Positions 43,751 through 54,075 are shown, numbered from the stretch's first letter. The stretch: 64,000 nt of DNA from Pediococcus acidilactici (GCA_024970065.1 CP103908.1:1922001-1986000); one strand, 5' to 3'. Made by a program: numbers and translations. The notes: generated by a model not told the origin, from the letters alone.

Positions 43751-46700
43751 TTATTGAATTTCCACTAATTTTCCAATAGAAAGCAGGTAAAGGTACTTTT
43801 CTTGTACCGGCTTACCCAAAATATTGCTCAGGGCTTGCGCGTACAAGTTGACCTGACCTTGGTAACGGTCAATCACTTTTTGAATTCCTTGTTGCGGGCT
43901 GCCTGGGAGTACAAAGTCAGTTTTGTAATCTAGTAAGATCACCCGCTCATCAAGTTCGAAATACGCGTCAATAATCCCGTGAATTAACACGTCCTGATCG
44001 CCAACCACGTTCGGAAATAAGCCCTTGGCTGGCAATAGCAGGGAGAAGGCTTCTTCACGGTGCACCTGATCCGGGTGCGCCAACATTAACTGCCCCAGTT
44101 CACTTTCAAAGAAGTCCAAAATGCTGTTGACCCGGATTCGCTTAGCGACAGGCTCTTCTAACACCCGGTTCATCACTAGTTCGCGAATCTTTTCTTCGAT
44201 TACCGCCTCGGTGACCGGTTCTCGTAAGTCGAGTTGTTGCAAAATTAAGTGGGTCGCCGTTCCGATTTCGGTAGGTTTAGGCTGGCTAACTTCACTCATA
44301 AAACGAGGCGACATTAGCTGGTCCGTAACAAACCGTTTTTGGGGGCGTAGGTTTTGGTTGCGATCAACCGCACTAAAGTCCATCTCTAACTTATCGGGAT
44401 CATCGAAAACTCGTTTAATTTCCGAAACCGACTGGTAAGCCGTCGTTTGAGTCGCTTCAATATCGTGATATTTGAAGTTCAGAATTGCCCGAATTTGGTC
44501 CGCATCGTTAATATCACTATCCAGGTCGACTTTTTCTAAAGTGGGTGGGGGCCCCTGTTCAATTCCCGTATCGGAACGTTGTCCAGCCAGTAAATCAGCG
44601 CGATTAACGACCTTCAATTTAACTTCAATTTCGGCGGCAGCATCCAATTTACGTGAACTAACCTCGGGATAGTCCGCTGCAACGGACGGTACTCGCATGA
44701 TTGCCATCCCGATCCAATCGAGGAAGTTTTTTGCCTTCCCACGTTCAGCTTCCGGCAAAAGCAACTCACCAGTATCAGCTGCTTGCGCCCATTTTTCTAA
44801 TGTCGGGGTAGCAGACTTCAACGCTCCGGTAATAATTAACTTTTGTTGCGCCCGAGTTAAAGCAACGTAGAGCACCCGCAGCTCTTCGGCGAGCATTTTG
44901 CGTTGTCGTACGTCAATAATCCAGTTTTTTTGCATCGTGTCGACTTCGATGCGGTGCACAAAGTCCTTCACGGTAATTCCCATCCCCGCGTCCCGATCCA
45001 GTACGTACCGGCCTTTAGTATCACTACTATTAAATCCGTGGTCCGCATCGATCAGGAACACGATTGGAAACTCCAACCCTTTACTACTATGAATGGTCAT
45101 CAATTTTACGGCTTCCGTATCGGTAACTACCGGGTTTTCCGCCAAATCCTTATTCTTTTCGCGCATCTTCTCTACGAAACGCACAAATTGGAATAGTCCT
45201 TTAAAACTGGATTCCTCATAGCTTTGAGCGCGGTCGTATAACGCGTGGAGGTTATTTTGCCGTTGGGGACCGTCCGGCATCCCTCCCACGTAGTCTAAAT
45301 AGCCGGTCTCTTGATAAATTTCCCAGAGCAAATCCACCAGCGTACATTGTTGGGAAAGCTTTCGGAAATGTTCCAATTGGCCTAAAAATTGGTCAATTTT
45401 GCGTTTTAAGTTGGCTTGAAATTCATTTTGGTAGTCAATCTTAAACTCATTTTGGAAATAGAGCACCGATTCAAAATAATGCCCATTTTTCTTAGTAATG
45501 CGCAAGAAAGCAAGCTCATTTTCATCAAGTCCCACAATTGGGGAACGTAATACCGCCGCTAGCGGAATGTCCTGGTAAGGGTTATCGATGATTTTCAAGA
45601 GGGCCATCATAATCGAAACTTCCGTCGTCTGAAAATAATCCTGAGCGTTGCTAACTTCAATTGGAATACCGTACTTTTTGAAGGTATCAACAATATTAAG
45701 GTTATTGTTACCTGTAGAATGCAATAGCGCAATGTCACTATACTTTAACGGCCGCATTTCCTGCGTATCCCGGTCATAGACTTTGGTTTGATCCGCGAAT
45801 AATCGTTTGATCCGCTGGGCGATCATTTGTAACTGACCGTCGTTTTTATCAGTAATTATTGCGCCCGGTTCTTGGTCAGCCTGACTTTCGTTTTGCTGGT
45901 CGTCAAATAAAAGCACTTCGGTATTATTCTGAACTTCAGCGGGGTAGTACTTAGCACCGAACTTTAGCTGTGCGTCAGCATCGTAGGCAATCTCTCCCAC
46001 CGCCTGATCCATAACTTGGTTAAAGATTAAGTTGGTAAAGTCGTCAACGTTTTGCATAGAACGGAAATTTTCTGCCAAAATAATCCGTTCATCCGGCTGT
46101 CCAGATTGCTTAAAGCGTTGGTTCTTACTAATAAACAAACTCGGATCCGCCATCCGAAACGCATAGATCGATTGTTTAACGTCCCCCACCATGAACATAT
46201 TGCCAGGATCTTTGCGAGCTACCGCAGTCAAAATTGTCTCTTGTAGTGGGTTAATATCCTGGTATTCATCAACAATTACTTCGTTAAATTTCTCCTGGAA
46301 GTTTCGTCGAACTGCCTGACCCTCTTCGGACTGGTTTTGCAAAATTTGAAGAGCAAAATGTTCCAAATCACTAAAGTCCAAAGAACGCCGAGTTAATTTT
46401 TCTTGTAAAAAGCGCTCCGAGAATTGCTGCTGAACTTCAATTAACTTCAGCATTAGTTCCCGCGCGTCTTTAAAAATCGCAATCAACTGGTCATTTTTTA
46501 ATTTAAAGTAACGCTCTACCAGCCCATTAAATTCAGCTTTAAATTCGTTGCGTACCGACTTTGCCGTTAAATTAAATTCCTGAACTTCAGGCTTCTTTCC
46601 CCGCGGAAGTTGGGCAAACTTGAAGTTAACCATCGCTTGTTGTAACGCATCCCAATTTGGTTGATCAAACTGGTCGATAATGGCTTTCAACCCGGCCACC

Positions 46701-47467
46701 TCTGCTTGAAAGTTAGCAGCCGCTTTTTGTAAAGGTTCGCCACCGTTAATGGCTTGTTCCGTGAGGTTTAAATCCGTCTGGTAAATTTGGATCAGCTGCG
46801 TTTTTACCTTGGCTAGCAGCTTTTTTACGAAATCCATCTCCATAACTTGGTCAGTTTGTACTTCATAATTATTGGCAATTTTAGTTAGCCACGCATCGGG
46901 ATCAGGGTTAGCATTGGCGAATTCGAATAAATCCAGCATTAGTTCCTGTAACCCCGCGTCAGAACGGTCGTTAGAAAAGTTACGGGTTAGGCGCGCAAAT
47001 TGTCCGTCCTCGTCACTTTCGTATAATTCCTCCCGCAAATCGGCCCAAACCTGCTCTTTTAGCAATTCACTTTCCGTCGGGTCCATAATCCGAAAAGCTG
47101 GGTCAAGGTCAATTACGTAGTAGTAATTGCGAATCACCGCCATACAAAAGGCGTGTAACGTACTGATGTTGGCGTTATTTAGCTTACTTAACTGCAGCGA
47201 TAGGTGGTTTTGTAAATCGGCGTCGTTAACTTCACTGATTTTTTTCATAATCGCCGCCCGAATTCGTTCCTTCATTTCGGCAGCTGCGGCTTCGGTGAAG
47301 GTCACCACCAAAAGGCGATCCACGTCTTCCCCGTTAATTATCTTTTGGATTACCCGTTCAACTAAAACCGAGGTCTTTCCCGATCCGGCGGAGGCTGAAA
47401 CTAAAATATTGTGCCCCGAACTATCGATTGCTTGTTGTTGACTAGGCGTGTAAGTTCTAGTTGCCAT
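43751..47467 (-). CDS. addA: ATP-dependent helicase/nuclease subunit A
   Basis: Recombination helicase-nuclease of 1,238 residues that resects double-strand breaks and recognises Chi. Walker A is SASAGSGKTSVLVERV; further UvrD-family motifs are VDEYQDINPLQ, VGDVKQSIYAFR, LMTIHSSKGLEFP and VLYVALTRAQQKL. The C-terminal RecB-type nuclease has ILLDYKTDFV. The start at 47467 is chosen over an in-frame TTG that overlaps the ribosome site GAGGAGG. It overlaps the end of addB by 11 bp. It carries four TGAA(C/G)TTCA copies. Confidence 0.97.
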   Translation of the reverse strand: MATRTYTPSQQQAIDSSGHNILVSASAGSGKTSVLVERVIQKIINGEDVDRLLVVTFTEAAAAEMKERIRAAIMKKISEVNDADLQNHLSLQLSKLNNANISTLHAFCMAVIRNYYYVIDLDPAFRIMDPTESELLKEQVWADLREELYESDEDGQFARLTRNFSNDRSDAGLQELMLDLFEFANANPDPDAWLTKIANNYEVQTDQVMEMDFVKKLLAKVKTQLIQIYQTDLNLTEQAINGGEPLQKAAANFQAEVAGLKAIIDQFDQPNWDALQQAMVNFKFAQLPRGKKPEVQEFNLTAKSVRNEFKAEFNGLVERYFKLKNDQLIAIFKDARELMLKLIEVQQQFSERFLQEKLTRRSLDFSDLEHFALQILQNQSEEGQAVRRNFQEKFNEVIVDEYQDINPLQETILTAVARKDPGNMFMVGDVKQSIYAFRMADPSLFISKNQRFKQSGQPDERIILAENFRSMQNVDDFTNLIFNQVMDQAVGEIAYDADAQLKFGAKYYPAEVQNNTEVLLFDDQQNESQADQEPGAIITDKNDGQLQMIAQRIKRLFADQTKVYDRDTQEMRPLKYSDIALLHSTGNNNLNIVDTFKKYGIPIEVSNAQDYFQTTEVSIMMALLKIIDNPYQDIPLAAVLRSPIVGLDENELAFLRITKKNGHYFESVLYFQNEFKIDYQNEFQANLKRKIDQFLGQLEHFRKLSQQCTLVDLLWEIYQETGYLDYVGGMPDGPQRQNNLHALYDRAQSYEESSFKGLFQFVRFVEKMREKNKDLAENPVVTDTEAVKLMTIHSSKGLEFPIVFLIDADHGFNSSDTKGRYVLDRDAGMGITVKDFVHRIEVDTMQKNWIIDVRQRKMLAEELRVLYVALTRAQQKLIITGALKSATPTLEKWAQAADTGELLLPEAERGKAKNFLDWIGMAIMRVPSVAADYPEVSSRKLDAAAEIEVKLKVVNRADLLAGQRSDTGIEQGPPPTLEKVDLDSDINDADQIRAILNFKYHDIEATQTTAYQSVSEIKRVFDDPDKLEMDFSAVDRNQNLRPQKRFVTDQLMSPRFMSEVSQPKPTEIGTATHLILQQLDLREPVTEAVIEEKIRELVMNRVLEEPVAKRIRVNSILDFFESELGQLMLAHPDQVHREEAFSLLLPAKGLFPNVVGDQDVLIHGIIDAYFELDERVILLDYKTDFVLPGSPQQGIQKVIDRYQGQVNLYAQALSNILGKPVQEKYLYLLSIGKLVEIQ

Positions 47468-50400
47468 TCTTCTTGCGTTCCTCCTCAATCTTCTTTAAGA
47501 CCGTTTCTTTATCGAGTTTTTCTAAGACCCGGTAATTATTTTCCGGCAGCATTGCGTCAAATTGCATAATTTCCTTGTATGGCGAGTATTCCAACGCGGT
47601 CGTCCGGTCTGGCCATTGCACAGGGTTCAAATCGACCTCCCCGCTAAAGATTCGTTGTCCGGCCTCGATGACCTTTTCCTCAGCATGTTTAATCAAATCC
47701 TGAAGTTCAGTTTCACTAACCACGTTATTTAAACTAGCCTTAGTTAAACTGCCGCTCTTGGTGAAATCAAATGGATAAACGGCCGACTTCCCATTCTCGG
47801 CAACTGTTTTATCAATTTCCTTTAGTAACTCTTCATTGTTGAGGATAAACCCGTTCAACGAGAACTTCTTAAAGAGGGCTTGCTGTAATTGATCTTCATC
47901 CTGAACTTTCAAATCGGTAGCCTTTAGCAACGGATCTTGGAAAATCATGTACAGGGCACTCGATAAGCGCGCCTGTTCGTGTGGATCAATCCGTTGACGG
48001 TTTTGCTGTACGACGTCCAAATACAGAAGCATCTGCATTGCCAGCCCGTAGTAGGCATCCGCAAAGTCAAACTTCCGGGTGCTTGATTTGTAGTCAACCA
48101 CTCCTAAGTAAGGTTGACCTTCAATATTAATCTTGTCGATTCGGTCAATTTTACCGCGGACGTTAACTTCTTGTTTTTCGTTGACTTTGAAGTTCAGCGC
48201 CGGTAGTCCTTCCTTTAACCCAATCTGTCCAAACATCTGCTCCGAAGCAATCGGCCGCATTCTAGTCCGGGCTAATTGTTTAAAAATCGCGGTAACCATG
48301 GTTTCTACGGTGCGGTCTAGTTGTTTTCTCAAATAGCCCATCCGGTAGGTCCCATTAAATTGGTCAAATTGCGAATCTTGACGCATGGTCTCTAAAACCC
48401 GCTGGGTAACTTGTTTAATCTGCTTTTCGTTAACTTCATTGAAGTTCAAATCCGCTTGGGTAATGATTTTCACTAAATTATCCATTGCCGCATGGAAGTA
48501 CTGACCCGTATCGGCTGGGCTTAAATCTGCCGTTTCCCGCTCTTGGAGTTTCAACCCGTACTTCAAGAAGTACGAATACTCGTTGCGGAAAAATTCTTCA
48601 AGTTTAGAAACCGAAGCGTAAATTTTATCCCCGTATAATTCGGTAACGATGGCTGGTTTCAGCTTCCGGGGAACGTTCTTGTAACTTAAACTACCCATCA
48701 AGCGATCGGTTAGGTCGTGCCAACGACCAGCCTCCAAGATGCTATAGATCAAATTCCATCGTGCATCTGCCGGTTGCTTGCTTTCCTTCATGGAACGTGC
48801 GTACTGAACCAGATGGCTCAACGTACTTCGCTTTGAACCAATAAACGGTTGAATGAGGGGCTGGTCTACTGCTGGACGACTAGGCAAGCATTGAACTTCA
48901 ATTTCAAAGTACGTCTTAATGCGGTCCACGTATGGCGATATTTTAAAATTGCTGCCGTCGTTACCACGTTTAGGATAGGTAAAGATCAACCGTTGGGAAC
49001 CAATCATAAAGGTCAGGTAGTTCAAGTAAGGTTCTTGGCGCATTTGTCGTTCGTTGCTCATTTTAAGAAACTGATCGTCCTCAAGTTGGTCACTAACTTG
49101 CGCCTTCCCTTCCTGGCTCAAGAAGTCGTTGTCCTGGATTTGTTCGGGCATGGCCCGGTCGGTCGCGCCAATGATGAAGACCACCTTACGATCCATCATC
49201 TGTACCATGCCACTTTCTGAAATTAAAACTTGGTCCAGGGTGGAAGGAATTTGGGAATAAGTTGCATTTTCAAATCCTGCGTTTAATAACCCGATGAAAT
49301 TGTTAGGATCAAACGGCTGATCACCTAAAATGTCGACAAATTCATCGAGCATCATCACGAAGGTTTCCCAAGTTTGTTCCGGCTCGGCGGCTTTGGCTAA
49401 GTTGCCATCTTCAATCCACTGGTCTCGCCAAGCAAGCAACCATTGGTCAACGTGGTTGCGCATTAAGAATTGATACAACGCTTTGGCTGCTGTAGCACCA
49501 TCTTCGGCAACTGCCAGCTGGTTAAAAAACGGGGTGACCGTTTTCACCACGTAGTCCTTAATCTCGTTAATCCGTCTGTTAATTTCCCGTTCCTCGTCAG
49601 TTTGCTGGTCCATATCAACGTCGTTAAAACGCTGGTACTGCCACGGAGCCTTTTGAAGCCACTTATTTCCATAAATCCCCTGACGCAGAACGTAATTTTC
49701 CGTAATGTGGACGCTTTTAACAAAATCCTTACCATCCGGATCGGCATCATTTTCGGGCCGTAGGAGGCCGGTTTTCAACAAACGCATGACGTCTTCATAA
49801 CGATAGTGCCGTTTTTGAATATCAAATAACGCGTTGATCAACTCTAGCAACGGATGATTCTTCATCGCCACTTGCATATCGTAAAAAATGGGAATATCGA
49901 ACTGGTCAAAAATTGGCTTAATAATCGTGTCGTAGTCACTTAAATGACGGGCCAAAACCGAAAAATCAGAGAAGTTTAGGCGGTCATCTTTGGTCATCAT
50001 TTGCCGAATCGCCGTGGCCACGTGTTCTACCTCAGCGTATCGACTATTAAACTCGAGTATTTCCACACTATTATTTTGCTCATGTCGATTGGTGGTAGCC
50101 CGCTTACCTTGAGTAGAGGAAACCCAGTACTGCTCTAATTTTCTTAGGTCGTCATTCACTCGACTTTGCGTGATCAATTGCGGTGAAGCCACTGAAATCT
50201 TGTTTTCACGGGCCCATTCATTTATTTTGAAAAATAATTTTTCATTTTCAAAAAACAAACTATTTTCTGAAAGCTTTTCATTAATCGGGTTTCGGTCCAT
50301 TACTAAGTCGATTATCACGGTTGCGTTAGCCTTAATTAACGTCTGAATTAAATTGAGTTCTTCAGCGGTAAAATTAGAAAAACCACTAATGATAAAGCTT

Positions 50401-51023
50401 TGCGAACTTAGATCCATTTTTGCAAGCCGCGCAGTTAACGCCCGTAAGATATCACTATTGTCTACGAACTTCTGTTGAATTGCTTCATCGTAAGCCGTAT
50501 AAATGATGTTCAGATCGTGTAACTTAGCCATTAAATCTAATTGGGGGTCTTCCTTTTCAGCCAGCTGGTCAATAATTTGACTTAAATTTTCGGGACTAAC
50601 GTTTCCTTGCTTAAATTCGGCTAACTGACTTGTAATTTCTTGGATTAACCCTAACTGCGCATCAATGTTATCAAATAAAAGTAACTCTTCCTGGTGCTCA
50701 GCAATGATTCGGTATAGCAACATGCTCGTACTTGAACTAGTTAAGCGTGGGTATTGGTAAATGCTGCTATTACGCAAAAAGAACCATGCTAACCGGCTAA
50801 TAGATAAAATTTGAACGTCTTTCTCGGCAAAAACTGGCCCTGTAGAAGAACTTTTTGCTCGCAGTTTTTGCAGCAATTGAATTTCAGATTGAAACTTAAT
50901 ATGGTTAGGCACTAAATAATAGACTTTACGTTGTTTTTGCCGTTGCTGAAGTTCAATCACCGTTTCAGCAACCGCATCTAAATGATCGACACTTGCCGGT
51001 CCGTACATAAATTTAAGTGGCAT
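47457..51023 (-). CDS. addB: ATP-dependent helicase/nuclease subunit B (AddB/RexB type)
   Basis: Partner subunit of 1,188 residues. The N-terminus, MPLKFMYGPASVDHLDAVAE, lacks a Walker A motif. The inactivated helicase part ends near 790, and the nuclease domain follows with GKIDRIDKI and YLGVVDYKSSTRKFDFADAY. The place where Bacillus AddB has cysteines for an Fe-S cluster reads TALEYSPYKEIMQFD, with no cysteine, as in streptococcal and lactobacillar RexB. Operon with addA and, 9 bp upstream, a Rossmann-fold gene. It holds five TGAA(C/G)TTCA copies. Confidence 0.95.
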   Translation of the reverse strand: MPLKFMYGPASVDHLDAVAETVIELQQRQKQRKVYYLVPNHIKFQSEIQLLQKLRAKSSSTGPVFAEKDVQILSISRLAWFFLRNSSIYQYPRLTSSSTSMLLYRIIAEHQEELLLFDNIDAQLGLIQEITSQLAEFKQGNVSPENLSQIIDQLAEKEDPQLDLMAKLHDLNIIYTAYDEAIQQKFVDNSDILRALTARLAKMDLSSQSFIISGFSNFTAEELNLIQTLIKANATVIIDLVMDRNPINEKLSENSLFFENEKLFFKINEWARENKISVASPQLITQSRVNDDLRKLEQYWVSSTQGKRATTNRHEQNNSVEILEFNSRYAEVEHVATAIRQMMTKDDRLNFSDFSVLARHLSDYDTIIKPIFDQFDIPIFYDMQVAMKNHPLLELINALFDIQKRHYRYEDVMRLLKTGLLRPENDADPDGKDFVKSVHITENYVLRQGIYGNKWLQKAPWQYQRFNDVDMDQQTDEEREINRRINEIKDYVVKTVTPFFNQLAVAEDGATAAKALYQFLMRNHVDQWLLAWRDQWIEDGNLAKAAEPEQTWETFVMMLDEFVDILGDQPFDPNNFIGLLNAGFENATYSQIPSTLDQVLISESGMVQMMDRKVVFIIGATDRAMPEQIQDNDFLSQEGKAQVSDQLEDDQFLKMSNERQMRQEPYLNYLTFMIGSQRLIFTYPKRGNDGSNFKISPYVDRIKTYFEIEVQCLPSRPAVDQPLIQPFIGSKRSTLSHLVQYARSMKESKQPADARWNLIYSILEAGRWHDLTDRLMGSLSYKNVPRKLKPAIVTELYGDKIYASVSKLEEFFRNEYSYFLKYGLKLQERETADLSPADTGQYFHAAMDNLVKIITQADLNFNEVNEKQIKQVTQRVLETMRQDSQFDQFNGTYRMGYLRKQLDRTVETMVTAIFKQLARTRMRPIASEQMFGQIGLKEGLPALNFKVNEKQEVNVRGKIDRIDKINIEGQPYLGVVDYKSSTRKFDFADAYYGLAMQMLLYLDVVQQNRQRIDPHEQARLSSALYMIFQDPLLKATDLKVQDEDQLQQALFKKFSLNGFILNNEELLKEIDKTVAENGKSAVYPFDFTKSGSLTKASLNNVVSETELQDLIKHAEEKVIEAGQRIFSGEVDLNPVQWPDRTTALEYSPYKEIMQFDAMLPENNYRVLEKLDKETVLKKIEEERKKNGN

Positions 51024-51032
51024 AGTTCCTCC

Positions 51033-51563
51033 TTATTGGGGTTGTGAAATTCCCACCGACTGGTTTTGGTACTCTTCCGTTAAAATTGCTCGTTCAATAA
51101 CCTTAGCCACCGCGCTTGTACCAACTTCCTTAACAGTAATCGGTTGGCCTTCAGGAGTGATAACTAAATCATTGTTCTGAACTTCATTTTTAACTTCAAC
51201 TGGCCGTAAGATGCTGTAGGGTAGCTCGGTTTCGTCGACTAATTTGGCTACGTACTTAACTTCCAATAACAGTTCTTTAAGGTCCTGAACTTCAATCCAA
51301 GTTGGATTGATCTCAGCATCCATTCCAGCGGTCGCCAGCAAAACGATCTTATTCACTTGGAGAGTTTGCTCTTCTAACCGGTCCACCACCGTCTCAAATT
51401 CTTCATCCATCCCCAGGTGTAACAAGTCAACGTATAGGACGTCGTAGCTGCCCGTTGCTTCCTGAACTTCAGCAGTCGTAACCGAAAATTCTGATAAAGC
51501 ATTTAGGTCCTCGACCACCGTTTGGGATACGGGGCGATCCATTCCGATTGCTAGTATTTTCAT
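51033..51563 (-). CDS. Atypical SDR-like NAD(P)-binding protein
   Basis: Protein of about 176 residues. It starts MKILAIGMDRPVSQTVVEDL, a Rossmann strand without the standard GxxGxxG, and later has LPYSILRPVEV, the substrate-side block of atypical short-chain dehydrogenases, and VGTSAVAKVIERAI near the end. It may bind NAD(P) weakly or act as a regulator; the substrate is unknown. AAGGAG lies before a double ATG, the second best spaced. Three TGAACTTCA copies in only 531 bp make it the densest gene for this motif. Confidence 0.75.
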   Translation of the reverse strand: MKILAIGMDRPVSQTVVEDLNALSEFSVTTAEVQEATGSYDVLYVDLLHLGMDEEFETVVDRLEEQTLQVNKIVLLATAGMDAEINPTWIEVQDLKELLLEVKYVAKLVDETELPYSILRPVEVKNEVQNNDLVITPEGQPITVKEVGTSAVAKVIERAILTEEYQNQSVGISQPQ

Positions 51564-51566
51564 CAT

Positions 51567-51722
51567 ATTCTCCTTTTAAAACCTCTTTTTACCATTATAG
51601 AACGGATTCACCCTTTCTCCAATTTTATCGATTATTAGTTTTTTGCTGCGCCGTCCACGTAGCCCGAGTTGTTGAAATATTTTTTATGTGTTAAAATTTC
51701 AAACAAATTAAATGGACCCAAG
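51567..51722. other. Leader-proximal intergenic region of the purine permease
   Basis: No gene. It should contain the promoter for the riboswitch transcript, but I see no clearly convincing -10/-35 pair; TTGAAA near 51673 is a weak -35 candidate. Confidence 0.4.
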
Positions 51723-51785
51723 CCTATATAATGTCTTAATCTGGTTGACAGTTTCTACCCAACGCCGTAAATGTTGGACTATAGG
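51723..51785 (+). ncRNA. Purine riboswitch aptamer, guanine/xanthine-regulon type
   Basis: P1 pairs CCTATA (51723-51728) with TATAGG (51780-51785). GTTTCTACCC joins P2 and P3, and P3 is CCAAC/GTTGG around the loop GCCGTAAAT. The joining segment after P3 reads GACTAT, so the specificity nucleotide is C, as in guanine-binding members (T would mean adenine). Spacing and the conserved loop bases match the purine class well. Confidence 0.9.
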
Positions 51786-51813
51786 AATTTTTAACTTACA
51801 TAATCAGAAACCG

Positions 51814-51931
51814 GCTGGGAAATGAGCTAGTCAGTCTGCCTGACACACCGATTTGGAGCACCTTTTTAGGTGGCCAATCCATTTCGGTGACGCCTTCGCA
51901 AACTGCTAACCCCTCATGTCCCAGCTTTTTT
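51814..51931 (+). terminator. Riboswitch terminator with an unusually large apical region
   Basis: GCTGGGAAATGAG (51814-51826) pairs with CTCATGTCCCAGC (51913-51925), followed by seven T residues. The 86 bases in between form smaller hairpins, such as GCACCTTTTTAGGTGG and CCGATTTGG with CCATTTCGG. The usual expression platform is a compact hairpin, so this is atypical. Confidence 0.75.
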
Positions 51932-51971
51932 AATTGTAGTTTGTAATTCCCCAAGCTACCTGTTTTATAGG

Positions 51972-52008
51972 CTCGCTTTCATAACTTTTGAAAATATATG
52001 AAAACGAG
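51972..52008 (+). promoter_or_regulatory. Hairpin over the ribosome site of the purine permease
   Basis: CTCGCTTTCATA (51972-51983) pairs with TATGAAAACGAG (51997-52008). Its 3' arm includes most of the CGAGG ribosome site for the start at 52020, so it may add translational control. Confidence 0.55.
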
Positions 52009-52019
52009 GTATGTATTTT

Positions 52020-53342
52020 ATGAAAACTAATGATTCATACGCTGACGCGCCGATTACCGAGATCACCCCGCAATTAACCGAGGGTAAGGCTGCGGTATTA
52101 GGCTTTCAGCACCTCTTAGCAATGTACTCTGGCGACGTTATCGTTCCCCTGTTAATCGGGGGCTTTTTACATTTTAGCGCCGCTCAAATGACCTATTTGG
52201 TGTCCATCGACATTTTCATGTGTGGAATTGCCACCCTTTTGCAAATCAGAACCACCCCGCTCACCGGAATCGGGCTTCCGGTTGTCCTTGGTTGCGCTAT
52301 CCAATCGGTTCAACCGTTAGAACGAATCGGCGGGGGGCTGGGCATTACGGCAATGTATGGTGCAATTATTGCCTCCGGGCTCTTCGTCATCTTGGTTGCC
52401 GGACTTTTCTCTAAGATCCGCGGACTTTTCCCGCCCATCGTAACCGGCTCAATTATTACCGTGATTGGCTTCACCTTGATTCCAGTTGCCTTTGAAGACA
52501 TCGGTGGGGGAAACCCCGCCGCCCAATCGTACGGTGATCTTAAGAATCTGCTAGTCGGCTTAATTACCGTAGCCGTAATTGTGATGATCAACGTCTGGGC
52601 CCGTGGTTTTATGCGTTCTATTGCGGTTCTGATTGGAATCTTAGTGGGAACCGGAATTGCTGCTTTATTAGGAATGGTGTCGTTTGCGCCCGTTTTACAA
52701 GCAAGCTGGTTCCATTTTCCGCGCCCCTTCTATTTTGGAGTTCCCACCTTCAACCTCTCAGCAATTTTAACGATGATTATGGTGACCCTCACTACGATGA
52801 TTGAATCTACCGGCGTGTTTTTTGCCCTCGGTGATTTGGTTGGAAAAGAGATTACCCAGAATGACCTAAAACGAGGCTACCGGGCTGAAGGAGTTGCCGC
52901 CATCTTGGGTGGTATTTTTAACACCTTTCCTTACTCGACTTTTTCCGAAAACGTTGGTGTTTTACAACTTTCCGGCGTTAAGAGTCGCAAACCGCTTTAC
53001 TACGCTGCGGGATTTCTAATTTTACTAGGTCTTTTACCAAAAGCTGGTGCCATGGCAACAATTATCCCATCAAGCGTCCTTGGGGGTGCCATGTTAGTAA
53101 TGTTTGGCATCGTCGGAATTCAAGGAATCCGGATTCTTCAAAAGGTTGATTTCAACCAAACTAAGGATATCTTGATTAGTGCCTTATCGATCGGAATGGG
53201 CTTGGGTTCAACCGTAGATCCGCAAATCTATCGGGCCTTGCCACAAGCTTGCCAAATGCTTCTGACGAACGGAATTGTAGTTGCCAGCATTACTGCCGTA
53301 GTTCTCAACTTACTATTCAACGGTTACGATTCTTCGCGATAA
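52020..53342 (+). CDS. pbuX: NAT-family nucleobase permease, probable xanthine/guanine uptake
   Basis: Membrane transporter of 440 residues with about 12-14 helices, of the nucleobase-ascorbate transporter family. The signature ENVGVLQLSGVKSR is present; FQHLLAMYSGDVIVPLL in TM1 and TTMIESTGVFFALGD in TM8 hold the substrate-contact Gln and Glu positions. The guanine-type riboswitch upstream points to xanthine or guanine as the substrate. The start at 52020 is ten bases after CGAGG; an ATG at 52011 is too close to it. Confidence 0.88.
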   Translation: MKTNDSYADAPITEITPQLTEGKAAVLGFQHLLAMYSGDVIVPLLIGGFLHFSAAQMTYLVSIDIFMCGIATLLQIRTTPLTGIGLPVVLGCAIQSVQPLERIGGGLGITAMYGAIIASGLFVILVAGLFSKIRGLFPPIVTGSIITVIGFTLIPVAFEDIGGGNPAAQSYGDLKNLLVGLITVAVIVMINVWARGFMRSIAVLIGILVGTGIAALLGMVSFAPVLQASWFHFPRPFYFGVPTFNLSAILTMIMVTLTTMIESTGVFFALGDLVGKEITQNDLKRGYRAEGVAAILGGIFNTFPYSTFSENVGVLQLSGVKSRKPLYYAAGFLILLGLLPKAGAMATIIPSSVLGGAMLVMFGIVGIQGIRILQKVDFNQTKDILISALSIGMGLGSTVDPQIYRALPQACQMLLTNGIVVASITAVVLNLLFNGYDSSR

Positions 53343-53495
53343 TTGTTCTCCGCTAATTATGCTAAAATTAAGTTAAATTGAAGTTAATGTCAGTGAATGA
53401 AACGACCGACCCACCTAGTTTAAGGTGCGCCGTTCTCCGCCTTAGCGATGTCGCTTCGTTCTTGGCATTTTTCTTTTAGGATGGAGAATTTAACG

Positions 53496-54062
53496 ATGGA
53501 AAATAATTTTATTTGTACTTGGGCACGGGACACCTCGCCATTGATGCAAGCTTATCACGCTAACGAATGGGGCCAAGTTTCCCACGATGACCGTTACATG
53601 TTTGAAATGCTCTCACTGGAAGGTTACCAAGCTGGGCTTAGTTGGAACACGATTCTTAATAAACGGGCTGCCTTTAAAGAATCCTTCGCTAACTTTGAGG
53701 TCGCTAAGGTTGCCCAAATGACGGATGCTGACGTGGAAAAGCTCATGCAAAATCCAGCTATTTTACGGCATCGCGGTAAATTAAAAGCCACCATTATGAA
53801 CGCCCAGGCCTTTATGCGGGTCCAGGCGGAGTTTGGCAGCTTTGATAAATATATTTGGCAATTTGTTAACGGCCGGCAAATCAACGACCACATCCGGATT
53901 CCAGAAGAAATTCACGCACAAACGCCATTGTCCGCTAAAATTTCTACAGACTTAAAGCAACGGGGGTTTAAGTTTGTGGGACCGGTCATTGTCTATTCGT
54001 TCATGCAAGCAATTGGTTTAATTAACGACCACGAAATTGAATGCATGTATAACCCTGGATAA
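53496..54062 (+). CDS. tag: DNA-3-methyladenine glycosylase I
   Basis: Base-excision repair glycosylase of 188 residues removing 3-methyladenine. CTWARD and YHANEWG supply the first Cys and His zinc ligands, and NDHEIECMY the second pair. The catalytic Glu lies in SLEGYQAGLSW. The start at 53496 follows GGAG by 9 bases; the frame remains open upstream. The 150 bp before it contain a hairpin CACCTAGTTTAAGGTG. It is followed after 13 bp by an SGNH hydrolase gene. Confidence 0.95.
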   Translation: MENNFICTWARDTSPLMQAYHANEWGQVSHDDRYMFEMLSLEGYQAGLSWNTILNKRAAFKESFANFEVAKVAQMTDADVEKLMQNPAILRHRGKLKATIMNAQAFMRVQAEFGSFDKYIWQFVNGRQINDHIRIPEEIHAQTPLSAKISTDLKQRGFKFVGPVIVYSFMQAIGLINDHEIECMYNPG

Positions 54063-54075
54063 GGAGGTCGTTGCT

